A stretch of 64,000 nucleotides of DNA from Aquatica leii (GCA_035610365.1 CM069432.1:237302104-237366103), one strand, 5' to 3'; counted from the stretch's first letter, positions 1 through 11,689 are shown. The notes: a model not told the origin generated them from the letters alone. Made by a program: numbers and translations.

Positions 1-821
1 TCTACACCTTCAATCAGGTAAATATTTTAAATTTTTTTCTACCAAACGTTTAAAAATGGTTTAAATTAGCATCGGAGAATCTCCTTTTCCGGATTCTTCT
101 TCTTCTTGTTGCACTTAATTGTACAATAACTTAAAATAATTACTGTAAATCAGTAGCTGAGATCGCTATTATTTTCTACGATCAATGATCGCAATCATGG
201 TATTTAGAATTAATTAGTAATCGACTGTTGCTAAAAAGTCGCTCGTGTAAAGTTAGTCATAAATCTAGCCATAAACATTCGATTTTCGTTTTCCGGGATA
301 CAATAACGTTTGGAGTATTGAAAATCAACATATCTAAGTATTTTTTAATATTGTTTCTAAACAATAAATTAATTAAAATTTATTCATATTTAGATTTAAA
401 AAAAATACATATTTACAAAAATTCACAGAAAATAGATACTACTGTGATGGTTTTTTTTCGACATGACGTGCTATTTGAATTCTGATGCAAACTTACGAAC
501 AAATAGTTTAAAGCATTAATAAACAACATATTAAAAAATAAGTGTCGTTCTTTCGTAAATTAAATGTTTCTATTTGAAATTGACCCTGAAAAGATTGTTG
601 AGTAATTAGTCATAACTTGTGTAAGAATCGCCAATCCTTATGTCAAAATAGAGAAAAGTATTTATTATTTTATTGTTCTTAACTGTCATAAATATTAATT
701 TTTTTCTATTGTTTTTGTCAGTTTTGGCACACTTGTCAACATAAACGTCAAATTATTTTTGAAAGATTTTGAGACTTTGTAGGCCTCCTAGTCTCTGTTC
801 GAGCAATAAAATATTGTATTC
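1..821. other. AT-rich stretch, no gene seen
   Basis: No ORF in this stretch shows recognisable protein similarity. The longest (228-485, plus strand) is a low-complexity 85-codon frame with no domain. I see no RNA gene or transposon end. Confidence 0.6.
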
Positions 822-942
822 AACTCGTTCTTGTCTAAATTGGACGCATTTTTTCCCTCGAGGACTTTTTAAAGGTTCGTTTCACTCGGGTTTAAAAATG
901 TTCTCTTGGAAAAAAAGCGTCCAATTTACACAGGAACTCGTT
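822..942. repeat. Foldback (hairpin) element with 52-bp arms
   Basis: Bases 822-873 and 891-942 are inverted copies of each other with a 17-base loop between them. Both arms contain the core AAATTGGACGC followed by a T-run, and both begin near AACTCGTT or AACGAGTT. The arms differ at roughly a quarter of positions, so this is an old palindrome. It carries no coding sequence. It could be a foldback MITE or the remains of two inverted transposon ends. It lies just outside the 3' end of the Tc1-like pseudogene at 982-1901. Confidence 0.6.
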
Positions 943-981
943 AAATAAACTACTATTATTTAAATGCTTGTATTTTACATG

Positions 982-1901
982 CTAGTAATGGGTGTAATAT
1001 CCATTATTAGTTATACATTCCCGTAGACGGTTTGGCATCGAATTGATTAAATTAGGACATAAATTAGCTCCTCGAAATCTTTCCCACACGGTTTTAATAT
1101 AGCGATGCAAGTTGTTTATATTTCGTATTTCTATGTTATTGTTTAGTTCGTCGTTCCACCCACGCACGGCCGCCACCCAAAAATTCTCTATAGGGTTCAA
1201 ATCCAGTGACTTAAGTGGCCAACGGATTCTTTCCACTTTTGGATATTGTAAGAACCATTCTTGGACTACCGCTGCCATATGTATAAGAGAATTGTCTTGA
1301 ACAAACCGAATTGGTGTTTCTGGATAAACTGCTTGTACGGAGGGCAACATAACGTCTTCCTAAACCGTCAGGTAAGTTTGAGCAGTTAGGCGTCCATCGG
1401 CACGTGTTAATTACCCTGAACCAGCATCACTCATCCATCCCCAATACCCAGTACTAATTTTCCTTCTTGTGTTGGGTTGCACTTGTTTGATTCATATCTA
1501 GAATTACGTGGCCTCGAAAGAACTTTTTTACTATCTTGGGAATTGCAGATGGTTTTTTCATTTGAAAAAACAACACCTTTCCAATCAAAATTTAAATGTT
1601 CTTCTGAAAACTGCAATCTCCGGTAGGCATTTTTTTCAGTTATTACAGATTTCTTTATAAGTCGATAGCAGATTATTCCTTCAGCTTTCAAAGTATTTCT
1701 TATTGTATGCAAACTGCCATTGTAGCTGTAGTCTTTCGCGAATGGTGCTGGAAGTTGTAAATGGAGTCCAACGAGCATCTTGGATAATGTCAATTTTAAC
1801 TCTGGATAAGAAAGATGGCCTTCCACTTCTATGGGCGGTCTGCAAAGGACGATCATGTTCCGCGCCTCTTTCTTCGCGTTGAACCCAATAATAAACCACA
1901 T
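982..1901 (-). pseudogene. Tc1-like (DD34E) transposase, dead copy
   Basis: Minus-strand remains of a Tc1/mariner-superfamily transposase, which would cut and paste its element through terminal inverted repeats. The N-terminal helix-turn-helix part is near 1681-1899 (VYYWVQR, HRSGRP). The middle part (TIRNTLKAEG, ITEKNAYRRLQF, then FSNEK) is in a different frame at 1431-1690. The C-terminal third is at 982-1350 (FVQDNS, SLDLNPIENFW, VWERFRG, INSMPNRL). The first catalytic aspartate, expected in FSDEK, is asparagine. At least two frame changes and a missing stretch near 1351-1430 make it non-functional. The second D (VQDN) and the final E (NPIEN) are preserved. Family assignment is secure from several motifs. 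The element ends were not defined. Confidence 0.88.
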
Positions 1902-2129
1902 TTTTCTAATAAAATAAATAATAGTTAATTAAAACTGCGCAAAAAGGTTTACGTTTACTGAAAGCCACCGATAAAGTAATGTTATTAATTTAAGTGAAAA
2001 AGTTACGTCTTTCAAGTTAGCAGTACAAGGTTAGCAGAATCAAATAAAATATAGTTATAACGTTAAAGTAATCAATTCTTAAAGTAGAGTATTAGATATA
2101 AAATTAAATTATTTGTCTCAAAGTCTTTT

Positions 2130-2585
2130 CTACAAAAATATTTTAGTACTAATTAGTACTATATTTATTTTTCGATTTTCCATTTGTCTATTGTTCAGTT
2201 GGTGTGGTACCCATTTTCCATACTTTTGGATGTTTCCCATGGTTTTTAAACGTTGGCAAATTGCTCCTCGGGTCACATGTAGTGTTTGTGCCAATTGTTG
2301 TTGCGATTGGGTTGGGTTTTCATCCAACAACGCCTCCAATTCCTCGTCTTCGAACTTTTTCGCTGCACCAGGATGTTCATTATCTGTTAATTCGAAATCT
2401 TTACTATTAAATTGACGAAACCATGTCTCAGATGTTCTAATCACTGGAGCATGTTCACCATAAGTTTCTACAAACAACCGATGAGCTTCAACTGCTTTTT
2501 TCTTTTGATGAAATAAGAAAAGCAACGAATGCCGCAAATGCGATTTACTTGGAACGAAACTCGACATATTCACTGAGGTAAACAA
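2130..2585 (-). pseudogene. Mariner transposase N-terminal fragment
   Basis: Minus-strand ORF of 151 codons matching the N-terminal DNA-binding half of a mariner transposase. The first helix-turn-helix region (HLRHSLLFLFHQKK, ETYGEHAP, WFRQFNSKDFEL) is followed by the second (EALLDENPTQSQQQLA, TRGAICQRLKTMG). The family protein is about 345 residues. Here the catalytic DD34D domain is absent and the reading frame runs into unrelated residues after about position 140. It is therefore a 3'-truncated or internally deleted copy that cannot transpose by itself. The start used is MSSFVPS, three codons inside the ORF. No clear inverted repeats were identified. Confidence 0.85.
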
Positions 2586-2741
2586 CTATGACGCTATTAT
2601 TTTGGCAGATTGTAACTTGTGTATTTTTTAAGGTTAATGTCAATAGAAAAATATGACATAGATGCCAAATCATAGAAATGTACACATATCTCTAGCGACA
2701 TCTATGAGTAATACCGGCAAATTTCAACTAACACCCCCGGT

Positions 2742-2861
2742 AATATTGCAAATGAGTCTACAACTAAAAAAACTGATTCTGTTGAAGGTCAAAGAAGATG
2801 TGGTAGACCTAAAAGCGATATTCGTGTGAGAGTTTGTAGACGTGCTCTTGGTGAACGTTAA
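2742..2861 (+). other. Short basic open frame, unrecognised
   Basis: An open frame of 39 codons ends in TAA at 2859-2861 and reads as a basic, Cys/Arg-containing tail (QRRCGRPKSD, RVCRRALGER). RCGRPK resembles an AT-hook core. There is no start codon at its left end. It could be the last exon of a host gene or a transposon remnant. I cannot assign it. Confidence 0.15.
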
Positions 2862-2966
2862 TCTGATGTTATTTTTTACATATAAATGCTAAGATCCATA
2901 TTATTGTATAAATAATAAACATTAAAATAGCATAAGTATATATAACCCACGTTTGCGCACATTAAA

Positions 2967-4130
2967 ATGACTGACCTAGTTAGACATGTCAATGAACGCC
3001 AACAGGCCGACGACCATACTACTAACTTACTTTAGACTTGGGAAGAAATCCAGCAAGAAGGGGCCAGAACTTCAGGACAACGACGCCTGCTAAGGGAATA
3101 CATGGTCAAGAACGGCCACATGTACCGCCAAAGCAACCGAGGCAATCTACTAGTAGTTCCAGCCGACGCACAAGAAGAGGTCATAGGAGCATACTATGGT
3201 TTACCAACAGCAAGACACCCCGAAGCAGAAGAGACCACCAGAGCCATCAGCAACCAGTACTACTGCCCGAGGCTAGATATCGATGTTAAAGAATACGTCC
3301 AGACGTGCTGGGTCTGCGCAACGGCAAAACGAAGCTTAATACAAGATGCGACGGTCCGGCCTCGACAACCTACCAGGCCATGGGAAGTTATTTCGGTCGA
3401 CCTTATGGGGGTCTACACGCCTACCAGAGACAAAAACTTTCCGACGACTTCTGGTGGTAAACGATCTTCTCAGTATGTGGGTGGAAAGCTTCCCATTAGT
3501 CGCTACACATAATGCAACCGTACGGGAAAAACTGGAAAACGAAGTGTTCGGAAGATACCGATTTTCAAAAGCAATAATCAGCAACAACGGATCGCAATTT
3601 ACGTCAGCGGAATGGGACGCTGCGTTAACTCATTGGGGTTGCATGCATTGTGGGAAGGCGAAATCAAGAGATCAAGAAGGGACTACGAATTCACCTGGAA
3701 GGGAGATCCCCTGACCTCAGGGATCGCATGTTACCGATCATACTATTCACCTTAAGGACGCGAAGAAACGCCGCCACCGGTACAACACCTATCTACGCTC
3801 TTCTCGGTTACGAATTACCACGACCAGGAGAAAGGTAAAACGAAACACACCCCCAAACAAAGAATCAAGAGGAACCGCGAGAAGCCCGGATTCGTATAGT
3901 ACACCGAAATCAATACCGCTTTCGGGCACGCTACGCTAATTTTGAACCTGCCTGAGTTCAGTATCAAGACGGTCAACTCGTGCTGGAACACTCTAGGCTG
4001 CAAGCAGCAGGCGAGTTTCACCAGAAATGGACGGGACCACACATGGTCACCGCGACGACAGGAATGAATATGGCTTAGTGGAGGACTACCCGCTACTTTG
4101 GAGAATCTCTCCACGCTCACGTCGCGGACA
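2967..4130 (+). pseudogene. Ty3/gypsy pol fragment (integrase), frameshifted
   Basis: Plus-strand remains of the end of a Ty3/gypsy polyprotein. Integrase inserts the reverse-transcribed element into host DNA. The zinc-binding part is at about 3180-3335 (ARHPEAEETTRA, then CWVCATAK). The first catalytic aspartate is near 3402 (ISVDLMG). The frame then changes: 3431-3714 carries RRLLVVNDLLSMW and ISNNGSQFTSAEW, where the second catalytic aspartate is asparagine. A further frame at 3650-3838 holds the downstream region (LRTRRNAATGTTP). A C-terminal segment (LVLEHSRLQAAGEF, KWTGPHMVTATTG) is visible at about 3965-4070. At least three frame changes and the D-to-N change mean it is dead. No flanking LTR was recognised. 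Confidence 0.85.
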
Positions 4131-4139
4131 ACAACCCCT

Positions 4140-7100
4140 TTTTAATTCGTGGGCGTTAACGGGTTAAGCATTCTACGTTGCCTATTTTAATTTGATATAA
4201 TTTGTCTGTTTGACAAGCACCAGAAATCACAATTGTTAAAAGCAATTTACAAAATTTAAATTATATTATAATAAAAAGTAGATGAAATAAAAAGTAAATC
4301 TTTTCTGAGGCAGAGCATCTTTCCAGAATGTGTCAATGCAGTTCTTATGTTTAAAATATTTTGGTGTGATTCGTACTGTATAAGCTTTTTGCTACATTCA
4401 GAGTATCGGCTGTCAGTTTTATTTTTGACATATGCATATTAATAAAAAGTATATTTCCGTTTTGCTGCAAGTGTCCAGTGAGACATTTATTTTTTAATAC
4501 TTGCCTTCATCCGCATTAGTAATGGTTGCATCGATTTTACTTCATTTGTAGTACTCGTGAGAGTTTTACTTGGGTCAAAATCAACTTATATTTTTACGAC
4601 GCGATAAAACTTTATCGTATAATTTTAGCGACTTAAGTCACCGCCACGAGTCTGACCTTTTAGAAATTGTGCATGTCAAGTCTGTTAAGTACATCAAGTC
4701 GATAATTTGAAATTACGTACCATTGAAGACATTGGTTACTTACATTAATTGTCAGGCGTAATCTGTGGTAAAGTCCAAATATTTGACTGATCGACGATTT
4801 ACTTGAAGACACATCTGCGATGTTATAAGTGACAATTATTTGGAAACTTGGCGCATTCGGGGTCATAGCGTTCATTGATTGAATTTCGAGCGAATTATTT
4901 GTGATATCAATCTATATCTAATTTATCTTGTTCCTTCAATTTTAAATGTTTTAGAAGACGATTCAGACATGCCAATAGCTATTAGGAATACTGGACAATC
5001 GTGAGTACGTATTATTTATTACATAATCATTTATTTACAGTTACACTAATAATTTATGTAATTGTCGAACTTAACGTATTTATTAACGAACTCTCACTTA
5101 CTTATATCTGTATGGTTCTACAACGTTATATTTTAACCTTTTTCTTTCTAGTCTTGCTGAAATAAATATATTTGTTGTTATGCTTGTGTATTATGTAATC
5201 TACTATTTTTCATTAAGAATGCTTTAAAAAAACAGAATAATTTGCTATAGAATTATAAGACATTTTAAACATTGTTAATTTTCCACATTATAAGATTATT
5301 TATTATCAAAACTATATTTATGAAATATTGTTGTTTGTGCTGTCAACATCGCAAACGTCAATATTCGTTCGTTAGTGTATTTACGTAATATGCAAAAAAA
5401 GCTCTAGTGTGGCAAAATGAAAACTAGAAATCCACATAAAGCTAAGTGTTTAAAGTCAATGGAAAATGGAAAAGTCATTTAAAAACTCTTGAAATACAGT
5501 TAGGATTGAAAAAAAACGATATTAAAGTCAATGTGAAATTTGACAGATTTAGTAATAAATGTAGTACCATTATTATATTTCTAGTGATTTCTTTTTTATT
5601 TTTGCAAAAAAGAATATAATTTTACAAATGGCAACACAAATAATAATGTACGTTACCCTCGTCAAAAATTTCATATCATAACTCACTCACATACAACACT
5701 CGGCCCTGTGGCTTCGCGTCGCATTAGCGTCCGTTATGCTATGATGTACTTTTCGACGCTTGTTACGTAAATTACTATTGTATAATGATTCCACCAATGT
5801 TATAATAACAATGGTTAAGCAACAAAAATAAATGCTGTTGCAACTGTTTAATTATGGGAAATTAGTACAAAAACACGTTGCTTTTTTGCAGCTTTTTGTA
5901 ATAATATGATAAAAATAAATCTAAAAAATTATAATTGGTTTCGTGTTTTATAAATTACTGCAAATAGTTCGAGTTTAATAATAAGTACTAAAAACGCCAT
6001 TATTTTTAGTAATTGTATCCATAAAAGTTTATAATATAGCAGTTTATTATTTCTAGGCGTAGTACACAATGCATTATTATTTTAAAGTTGTTTTCTAAAT
6101 ATTTAAACAGTCTTTATCATTTTAAGATAATTAAAAGTTGTGTAATCGTATAATTTACGTTAATCTTAAAATTATTCTGAGATAATTAAAACACGCTCGT
6201 AAATATTTTACAAGATGCGGTTAAGATGTTCTTAACGTTACAGCTTTTATTAAAGTTTATTCTACGAAACTAAAATTATATTGAGGTTAATATTATGCAA
6301 GATATCTTGCATATACAAAACATTTTTCATAAGCACGCATAATTGAATAACTTCTTTTAACAACTTTGCCCGCATAGCTAAAATTTGTTTTAGGGCTCCA
6401 TGCTTCGGTAAACGTTAATTAAAAAAAATGTGTAACATAAGATGAGAAGTTACTAAAATATTTTTAATTTTCCTATATGTGTATGTGTAGCATAAAGTGC
6501 AAAACAAAATCGTAGCATACTTTTATGTTTATAACCAAATAAACCAAAATTAAACAAAATATATATTTTTTATACATTTATTAAATTTGGTATTTACACT
6601 TTCTAAATATGTACGTATGTTGTATTAATTTTTAATTTTTGGCATTTAATTTTTAAAGTCAAAATGTTTGTTTTGTTAATTACGCGTTACTAAATTTTTG
6701 TAATTAACAATGACATAATATGATTTAATAAAAGTTTAGCTTAACAATGGGCGGTTTTTGGTTTTTCTATTATTTGCATTGATCAAAAAAAAACATTTAA
6801 AAATTAAAAACGTATTTTATTGCTATTTTTTAAGATGTATAAAACGTTCTTTTTAAATATTTGATCTGATTTTTTTGGAAAAACAAGTGTTTCATTATTT
6901 CCATGGTTTCTACATAAAGAAACTTTATTATAGTAATTAGCAAGAGTTGATCAAATGACAATTGTTTAGTTGAACTTTTAACAATATTGTTAAAAACGGT
7001 TTAGTTTATTCGTAAGTTAACTCAAAAAAGTGGGTAAAATATCTGTACCTCAGAGATACACACACAGTCTAAATTTTACAGAACGCAAAGTAACGACAAG

Positions 7101-7490
7101 AAACTAAGAGAATTTGCATCTGTTTGCTTATGCTTATTTTTTCTATTTCTAAATTTATATTATATGGTTCAAACACCATGAGCTAAGATATAGCAAAGTT
7201 ATTTTTTTTAAATAAGCAGAAATGTATTAGTGGACTTGGTACATTGAGCCCAAATATTCTTTTTAAAAATTAGAAATAGTATACTAAGTTACACACCAAA
7301 AAATTTCAGTAACTAAAGAAAAAAAGATTTTATTATTTTTTTAGTCTGAACTGGTTTTTAACAAACTCATAACTAATTATTAAAAATTGTTTTATTGTTA
7401 ATAAGAAACACAGTTACTAAACCTTATAGTTCTCGTCAATATGCGACAGGTTGTGGTAAAATGTATTGTTATGAGGATTTTCTCGTAACT
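4140..7490. other. 3.3-kb AT-rich stretch, no gene seen
   Basis: Mostly A/T homopolymer-rich DNA. The only listed frame (4660-4875, minus) has no recognisable motif. I see no transposase, reverse transcriptase or RNA gene. An undetected short non-coding element is possible. Confidence 0.55.
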
Positions 7491-7494
7491 TAAT

Positions 7495-7921
7495 TCTTGG
7501 AGACTACATTAGTCGACGCCGACGATAGTGTGATATTCGCCATGAATGACATAGATTTACAAATAATGCTTACAGAATTACTCAAAGAAGCAAAAACGCT
7601 TGGATTAGAAATGCACATATCAAAAACCAAGTTCATGACAAACGAGCCTACTACTAGAGACACAATAAGCATAGAAACTGAAAACATTGAAAAAGTTAAC
7701 TCCTATATATATTATCTAGGACAAGAAATAACGATAGTAAAATAAATCAGGAGCTCGAGATAAACCGAAGAATACTATTGGGATGGGCAGCTTACGGAAA
7801 AATGCGACACATTTTTAAATCCAAACTACCTGTGAGGTTAAAAACCAAAATTTATAATGAATGCATTCTTCCGGTGGCAACTTACGGATGTGAAACTTGG
7901 AGTCTAACCAAAAAGATATTA
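7495..7921 (+). pseudogene. RTE-like reverse transcriptase fragment, part A
   Basis: Plus-strand 3' part of a non-LTR retrotransposon reverse transcriptase. The first frame (7497-7745) contains the catalytic box as DADDSVIFA (normally [YF]ADD), then LLKEAKTLGLEM and KTKFMTN. After a frame change near 7740 the sequence continues as NRRILLGWAAYGKMR and ATYGCETWSLTKK, ending at KKIL. The open frame is broken here by the Harbinger transposon (7922-10998) and resumes at 11002. No part of the endonuclease or the N-terminal half of the polymerase is present, so this is a 5'-truncated, dead-on-arrival copy. The TTA at 7919-7921 is the left target duplication of the inserted Harbinger. Confidence 0.85.
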
Positions 7922-8155
7922 GAGAGTTAAAGCTAGACCGCTACGTAAACGTATCTCGTTCCACGTAAAAGCAACGATGATAGATGCGTACACGTATCGT
8001 AAACGTCAAAAAATTGAGTTGAAGCCATCTACACGTATCCTCAAAACGCATCGATCGGTCAAATTCAAATTGACAGAATAACTTCTATACCTAACCTGAA
8101 AATATTTTTATCACTACCCACATTGTTAGATATTTTGTGTAGATATAAATAAATC

Positions 8156-9453
8156 ATGGAAAATATTCTTAATTTTGATGCTTGGGCAGATGAGGATGAA
8201 AATAGTGATGTAGATGATGTTATCATGTTACACATTTTAAATGACGAAGACATGTTGGGGAACAGAGCAAATCTATATGGTCGATTTTTGTTTGATAACC
8301 TTTCAAACACAGAATGTATAAACTTGTTTCGATTTCATAAAGAAGATATAACTCGATTAACACTAGCATTCAATTTGCCTGCCACTATTACTTTTAATCG
8401 AACAACACTAACTGGTAATTAAATCTATTAAATAAAGATTCTGCTAAGTTGTTTGTCTTGTAGGAAGAGATGCCTTATGCATGTTGCTGCGAAGGCTGAC
8501 GTACCCCAATAGGCTTGTAGATCTTGAACCGTTGTTTGGTTTTTCAACAACAATTAATTCAAAAGCCTGCAATGAAATGTTAAGCTTAATTTATCAGAGG
8601 AAAGGACATCTTTTGTACAATTTAAGTCAAGTTCAACATTTCAATTTAATCAAATTAAGACATTCTCAGGTATGTTTGCTGGTAAATTCGGTTCTATAAC
8701 TGGTATGACTAGTTTCACAAAACTTCAATTAACAATAAAACAAATTGTTCTTAATCTTTGGATATGATTGTATTTAACATAAACTGACCTTTGTGAACCT
8801 GGTCCTTATGCAAAGAAAAAAGTGCTTTATCAAAATAGTTGCAGGCTATACATGAAGCAGGATGTCCCTTACAAAACTGCTGGGGTTTTATTGATGGTAC
8901 TGCAAGACTCATTTGTAGGCCAAGTATAAACCAACAAAATTATTACTCTGGTCACAGGAGAACACACTATGTCAAGTACCAATCCGTTGTATGCCCAGAT
9001 GGACTAATCATTAATTTGAAGGGAGCTTATGAAGGTCGTCGACATGACGCAGGAATATTTAAAGAATCGGGACTATATCAAGAGCTTGAAGAAAATGTGG
9101 TTTTTGTAGGTATTGGGGGAATATTTGTGTTATATGGAGATCAAGCCTATGGTCTTTAAGAATTGTTAATAAGGCCATATACAGAGCACGAAATAGGATT
9201 AGAGCAATTACACCAAGATTTTAATAACCACATGAAGGTTTTACGTGTATCGGTTGAATGGGGGTTTGGCAAAATTCTACAGCTGTTTGCTTTCCTCGAT
9301 TTTAAGAAAAACCAAAAGCTGTTGTTACAGGATGTGGAGGCAATGTATAAAGTTGGGGTGATTTTAACTAATTGCGACACATGCCTGTATGGAAGTGAAA
9401 CGTCTGCATATTTTAATGTAAATCCACCTGCATTGGAAGAATACTTAGAGTAG
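8156..9453 (+). pseudogene. Harbinger transposase, three exons, one stop codon
   Basis: DDE nuclease of the PIF/Harbinger superfamily, which excises the element and inserts it at TWA targets. Exon 1 is 8156-8414, exon 2 is 8464-8669 and exon 3 starts at 8845. The introns (49 and 175 bp) have GT...AG borders, and joining them gives a continuous protein (LTG/RDALCMLLRRL and LRHSQ/AIHEAGC). The catalytic residues are in GFIDGT, YGDQAYG and VEWGFGK. The family signature YEGRRHDAGIF is also present. One TAA at 9157-9159 (after YGDQAYGL) interrupts the frame, which then continues without a shift to 9453 (ALEEYLE). Apart from that stop the copy looks functional in layout, so the inactivation is recent or the stop is a single substitution. 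The start was chosen because it opens an acidic N-terminus usual for the family. Confidence 0.9.
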
Positions 9454-9465
9454 TCCTTTTTGCTA

Positions 9466-9690
9466 TGAAAAATAAAATAAAAAAAGTACAAAAATAGCCT
9501 GTTATTAAATCTTAGCAAGAAAAATAAAATAAAAAAAGTGCAAAAATAGCCTGTTATTAAATCTTAGCATGAAAAATAAAATAAAAAAGTACAGAAAAAT
9601 AAAATAAAAAAAGTACAAAAATAACCTGTTATTAAATCTTAGCATGAAAAATAAAATAAAAAAGTACAAAAATAGCCCGTTATTAAACTG
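9466..9690. repeat. Tandem repeat, about 51-bp unit, four copies plus a partial
   Basis: A unit made of an A/T-rich block (AAAAATAAAATAAAAAAG), TACAAAAATAGCC and TGTTATTAAATCTTAGCA is repeated four times, with one shortened copy. It lies inside the Harbinger element between the 3' ends of its two convergent genes, where a transcription stop is needed. The minus-strand open frames read through it are by-products of the repetition. Confidence 0.85.
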
Positions 9691-10785
9691 ACTGACTGCT
9701 GTCCTCTGCACTTATTTATTTTTATGAGTTGTTTCACAATGACACTTTTGAGTCCTAGCAATTTCTGCTGATTAGAAAAAATGTCTAATTCTGCCTTAAG
9801 CTTCATTTCGTCCATTCGAAGTGTTTTTTCTTCCATTTTCAATTTGTTCATTCTCTCCGCATGTTCTGCTTCAAATTTCTTTTCTAACAAAGTTTGCTTT
9901 GTAAAAATAGTTCTCGACTTCTAATTTCAAACCACCTATCATTTTTCTTTGTTAGGTAATTAATTCAAGACTGCTTTTCTCCTGTTGAACTTCTTTTAAA
10001 AGAAACTGCAGGATAGAAAGTTTTGTGATTTGACATAAATTACAATATTATTGACTTGCAATGCGCTTTGGCTGGGCTTGATTTGAAATTGTCTGGGAAG
10101 TACCCGAACATTCACTAAGTGTTTCGGCTGATCCACTTTCGTTGATGATGCATTCACTTCCTACGTCCATATCAACAACATCTATAAAAAGAAAAGTTGT
10201 ATTAAAAATATGGCTACACTACATAAATATTTCAATACTTACGATTAGAAGTAGCAAGGTTTAATGATTCGATAGATTTTGCCCTTTCATCAAATCCCTT
10301 CTGGTATGACGACGGTGCTATTTTCTTATTTATTTTTTTTTAAATTCAATAGTTAATAAAGAAATTTGTTGTAGCAAGTCATCAATTTCTGTGATTTTTT
10401 CTTCAACTCCTGATCTGAAAACACGTATAGTTCATAATTTGGAATATTATGGTCCTTCCAACAAACTTTGATTTTATTACAAATCTCTTGACTGAAGTTA
10501 TTTAAACACATAATACAAATAAATAAGAATCATTTATACGATACTTAATAATATTATTTACTTAATCTGTTGCTTCTTTTCCTTGTTTAGATACTTGTTA
10601 ACTAAAATTTTTACTCTGTCTTGCAAGGCACGAGTAGTTATTGATTTCCCGGTAATTTGTAAAATATTCAAGTGAATAAAATTCCATCTGCTTGAATCTT
10701 CGTAGGGGTTTTGCCCCCGAACTTCTCTTAATATCATGAGGTCATCCTCAGTAGTAAAATAATTTTGTTTTATTTATGATTACAA
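9640..10785 (-). pseudogene. Harbinger accessory Myb/SANT-like protein, decayed
   Basis: Harbinger elements encode a second protein that helps the transposase bind the ends and enter the nucleus. Read on the minus strand, about 10785-10560 gives a helix-rich DNA-binding start (FTTEDDLMILREVRG, WNFIHLNILQ, ALQDRVKILV). Then 10470-10245 gives EEKITEIDDLLQQISLL and SYQKGFDERAKS. After a probable short intron (about 10190-10243) an acidic/serine linker follows (DMDVGSECIINE). A final coiled-coil-like part is open at 9690-9890 (EKKFEAEHAERMNKL, KLKAELDIF). The first methionine is not obvious and one frameshift sits near 10340, so this copy is probably inactive. The gene position and opposite orientation to the transposase fit the family. 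Confidence 0.72.
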
Positions 10786-11001
10786 AAGCATAAACGGTTA
10801 TGTTTTCAAATATTCATCGCGTGAAATCGGCCAAATTTAGACAAGTTCGGGTCAATGCGTGAATACGTAAAGAAGCGTATCGATACGTGAAACCGTTGTA
10901 AAACGTAACGCGTATCTCTTCACTCGTTCAAAATGCGCATGTGTAATTGTCTTTCAATACGTTTACGTTTACGTTTTTGGTCGTGCTTTAACTCTCTATT
11001 A

Positions 11002-11385
11002 AATAAATTGCAAGTTCATCAGAGAGCAATTGAAAGAAACATGCTAGGTGTTTCGCTAGCGGACCATAAAACCAACGAATAAATAAGGAACACCACAAAG
11101 GTCCAAGATATAAAACAAAGAATATGTACCCTCAAATGGAACTGGGCTGGTCACGTAGCAAGAAACAGCAGTAATAACTGGAGTAGAAAAGTGACTAGAT
11201 GGAGACCTTGGGGAGAAAAAAGAAGCATAGGAAGACCCCAACAACGATGGTACGATGACATCAAACGTACAGCAGGATTAAACTGGTATCAGGTTGCACT
11301 GAATATGGATGCCTGAAAAGATTTGAGAGAGGCCTATATCCAGAGGATAGAGAACGGCTAGAGAAGAAAAAGAAGAATGCTAATT
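11002..11385 (+). pseudogene. RTE-like reverse transcriptase fragment, part B (C-terminus)
   Basis: Continuation of the retrotransposon interrupted by the Harbinger element. It reads NKLQVHQRAIERNML, TKVQDIKQRI, LKWNWAGHVARN, KRSIGRPQQRWYDDI and DLREAYIQRIENG, which is the C-terminal region typical of insect RTE-like endonuclease/reverse transcriptase proteins. Two in-frame stops are present (after KTNE and after NMDA). The AAG-rich end after about 11365 is the likely 3' end of the retrotransposon. Confidence 0.85.
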
Positions 11386-11689
11386 ATAAAGTTAGATTAA
11401 ATTATTATAAATAATTATAAACTTAGATTCAAAAAGTGTTGGAAAGTAGAATGAAAAACACCGTTTAAATCTATCCAAGTTTGAAAAAGAACAAATGACA
11501 ACACACAGGTGAGAGGTTAGAAAAGAGAAGCAAGGTAGATTTACATAGATGCGATTAATTGTTAGTACGTAGGAACAGATCACAGAAAATAATTGTTGAT
11601 TCAAGCCCCTTTCGGTTACGAAACGCGTTGTACATTAAATTAAACTTGTCGGTCTAACTTTTACATTTCAAGAGAACATATTTACATTA
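11386..11689. other. No gene seen
   Basis: About 300 bp of AT-rich sequence between the end of the RTE fragment and the hAT MITE. No motif was recognised on either strand. Confidence 0.5.

Larger units (their letters stand above)
7922..10998 (+). mobile_element. PIF/Harbinger DNA transposon, nearly complete
   Basis: A 3.08-kb element bounded by terminal inverted repeats of about 31 bp (left GAGAGTTAAAGCTAGACC; the right end, read inward, is TAGAGAGTTAAAGCACGACC). It is flanked by TTA at 7919-7921 and 10999-11001, the typical Harbinger target duplication. Removing the element and one TTA joins KKIL to NKLQVHQRA, restoring the interrupted RTE protein. Both subterminal regions are crowded with ACGTATC and CGTAAACG repeats (7941-8010; 10850-10980), probable transposase-binding sites. 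Inside are the two expected genes, a transposase on the plus strand (8156-9453) and a Myb/SANT-like DNA-binding protein on the minus strand (about 9640-10785). They converge on a tandem repeat. Confidence 0.92.

Noticed and set aside
4660-4875. Minus-strand 71-codon ORF
   Set aside because: No motif, no start context and AT-rich neighbours; treated as chance.
9156-9711. Minus-strand ORFs reading repeated RFNNRLFLYFFYFIF
   Set aside because: Produced by the 51-bp tandem repeat and the antisense of the Harbinger transposase end.
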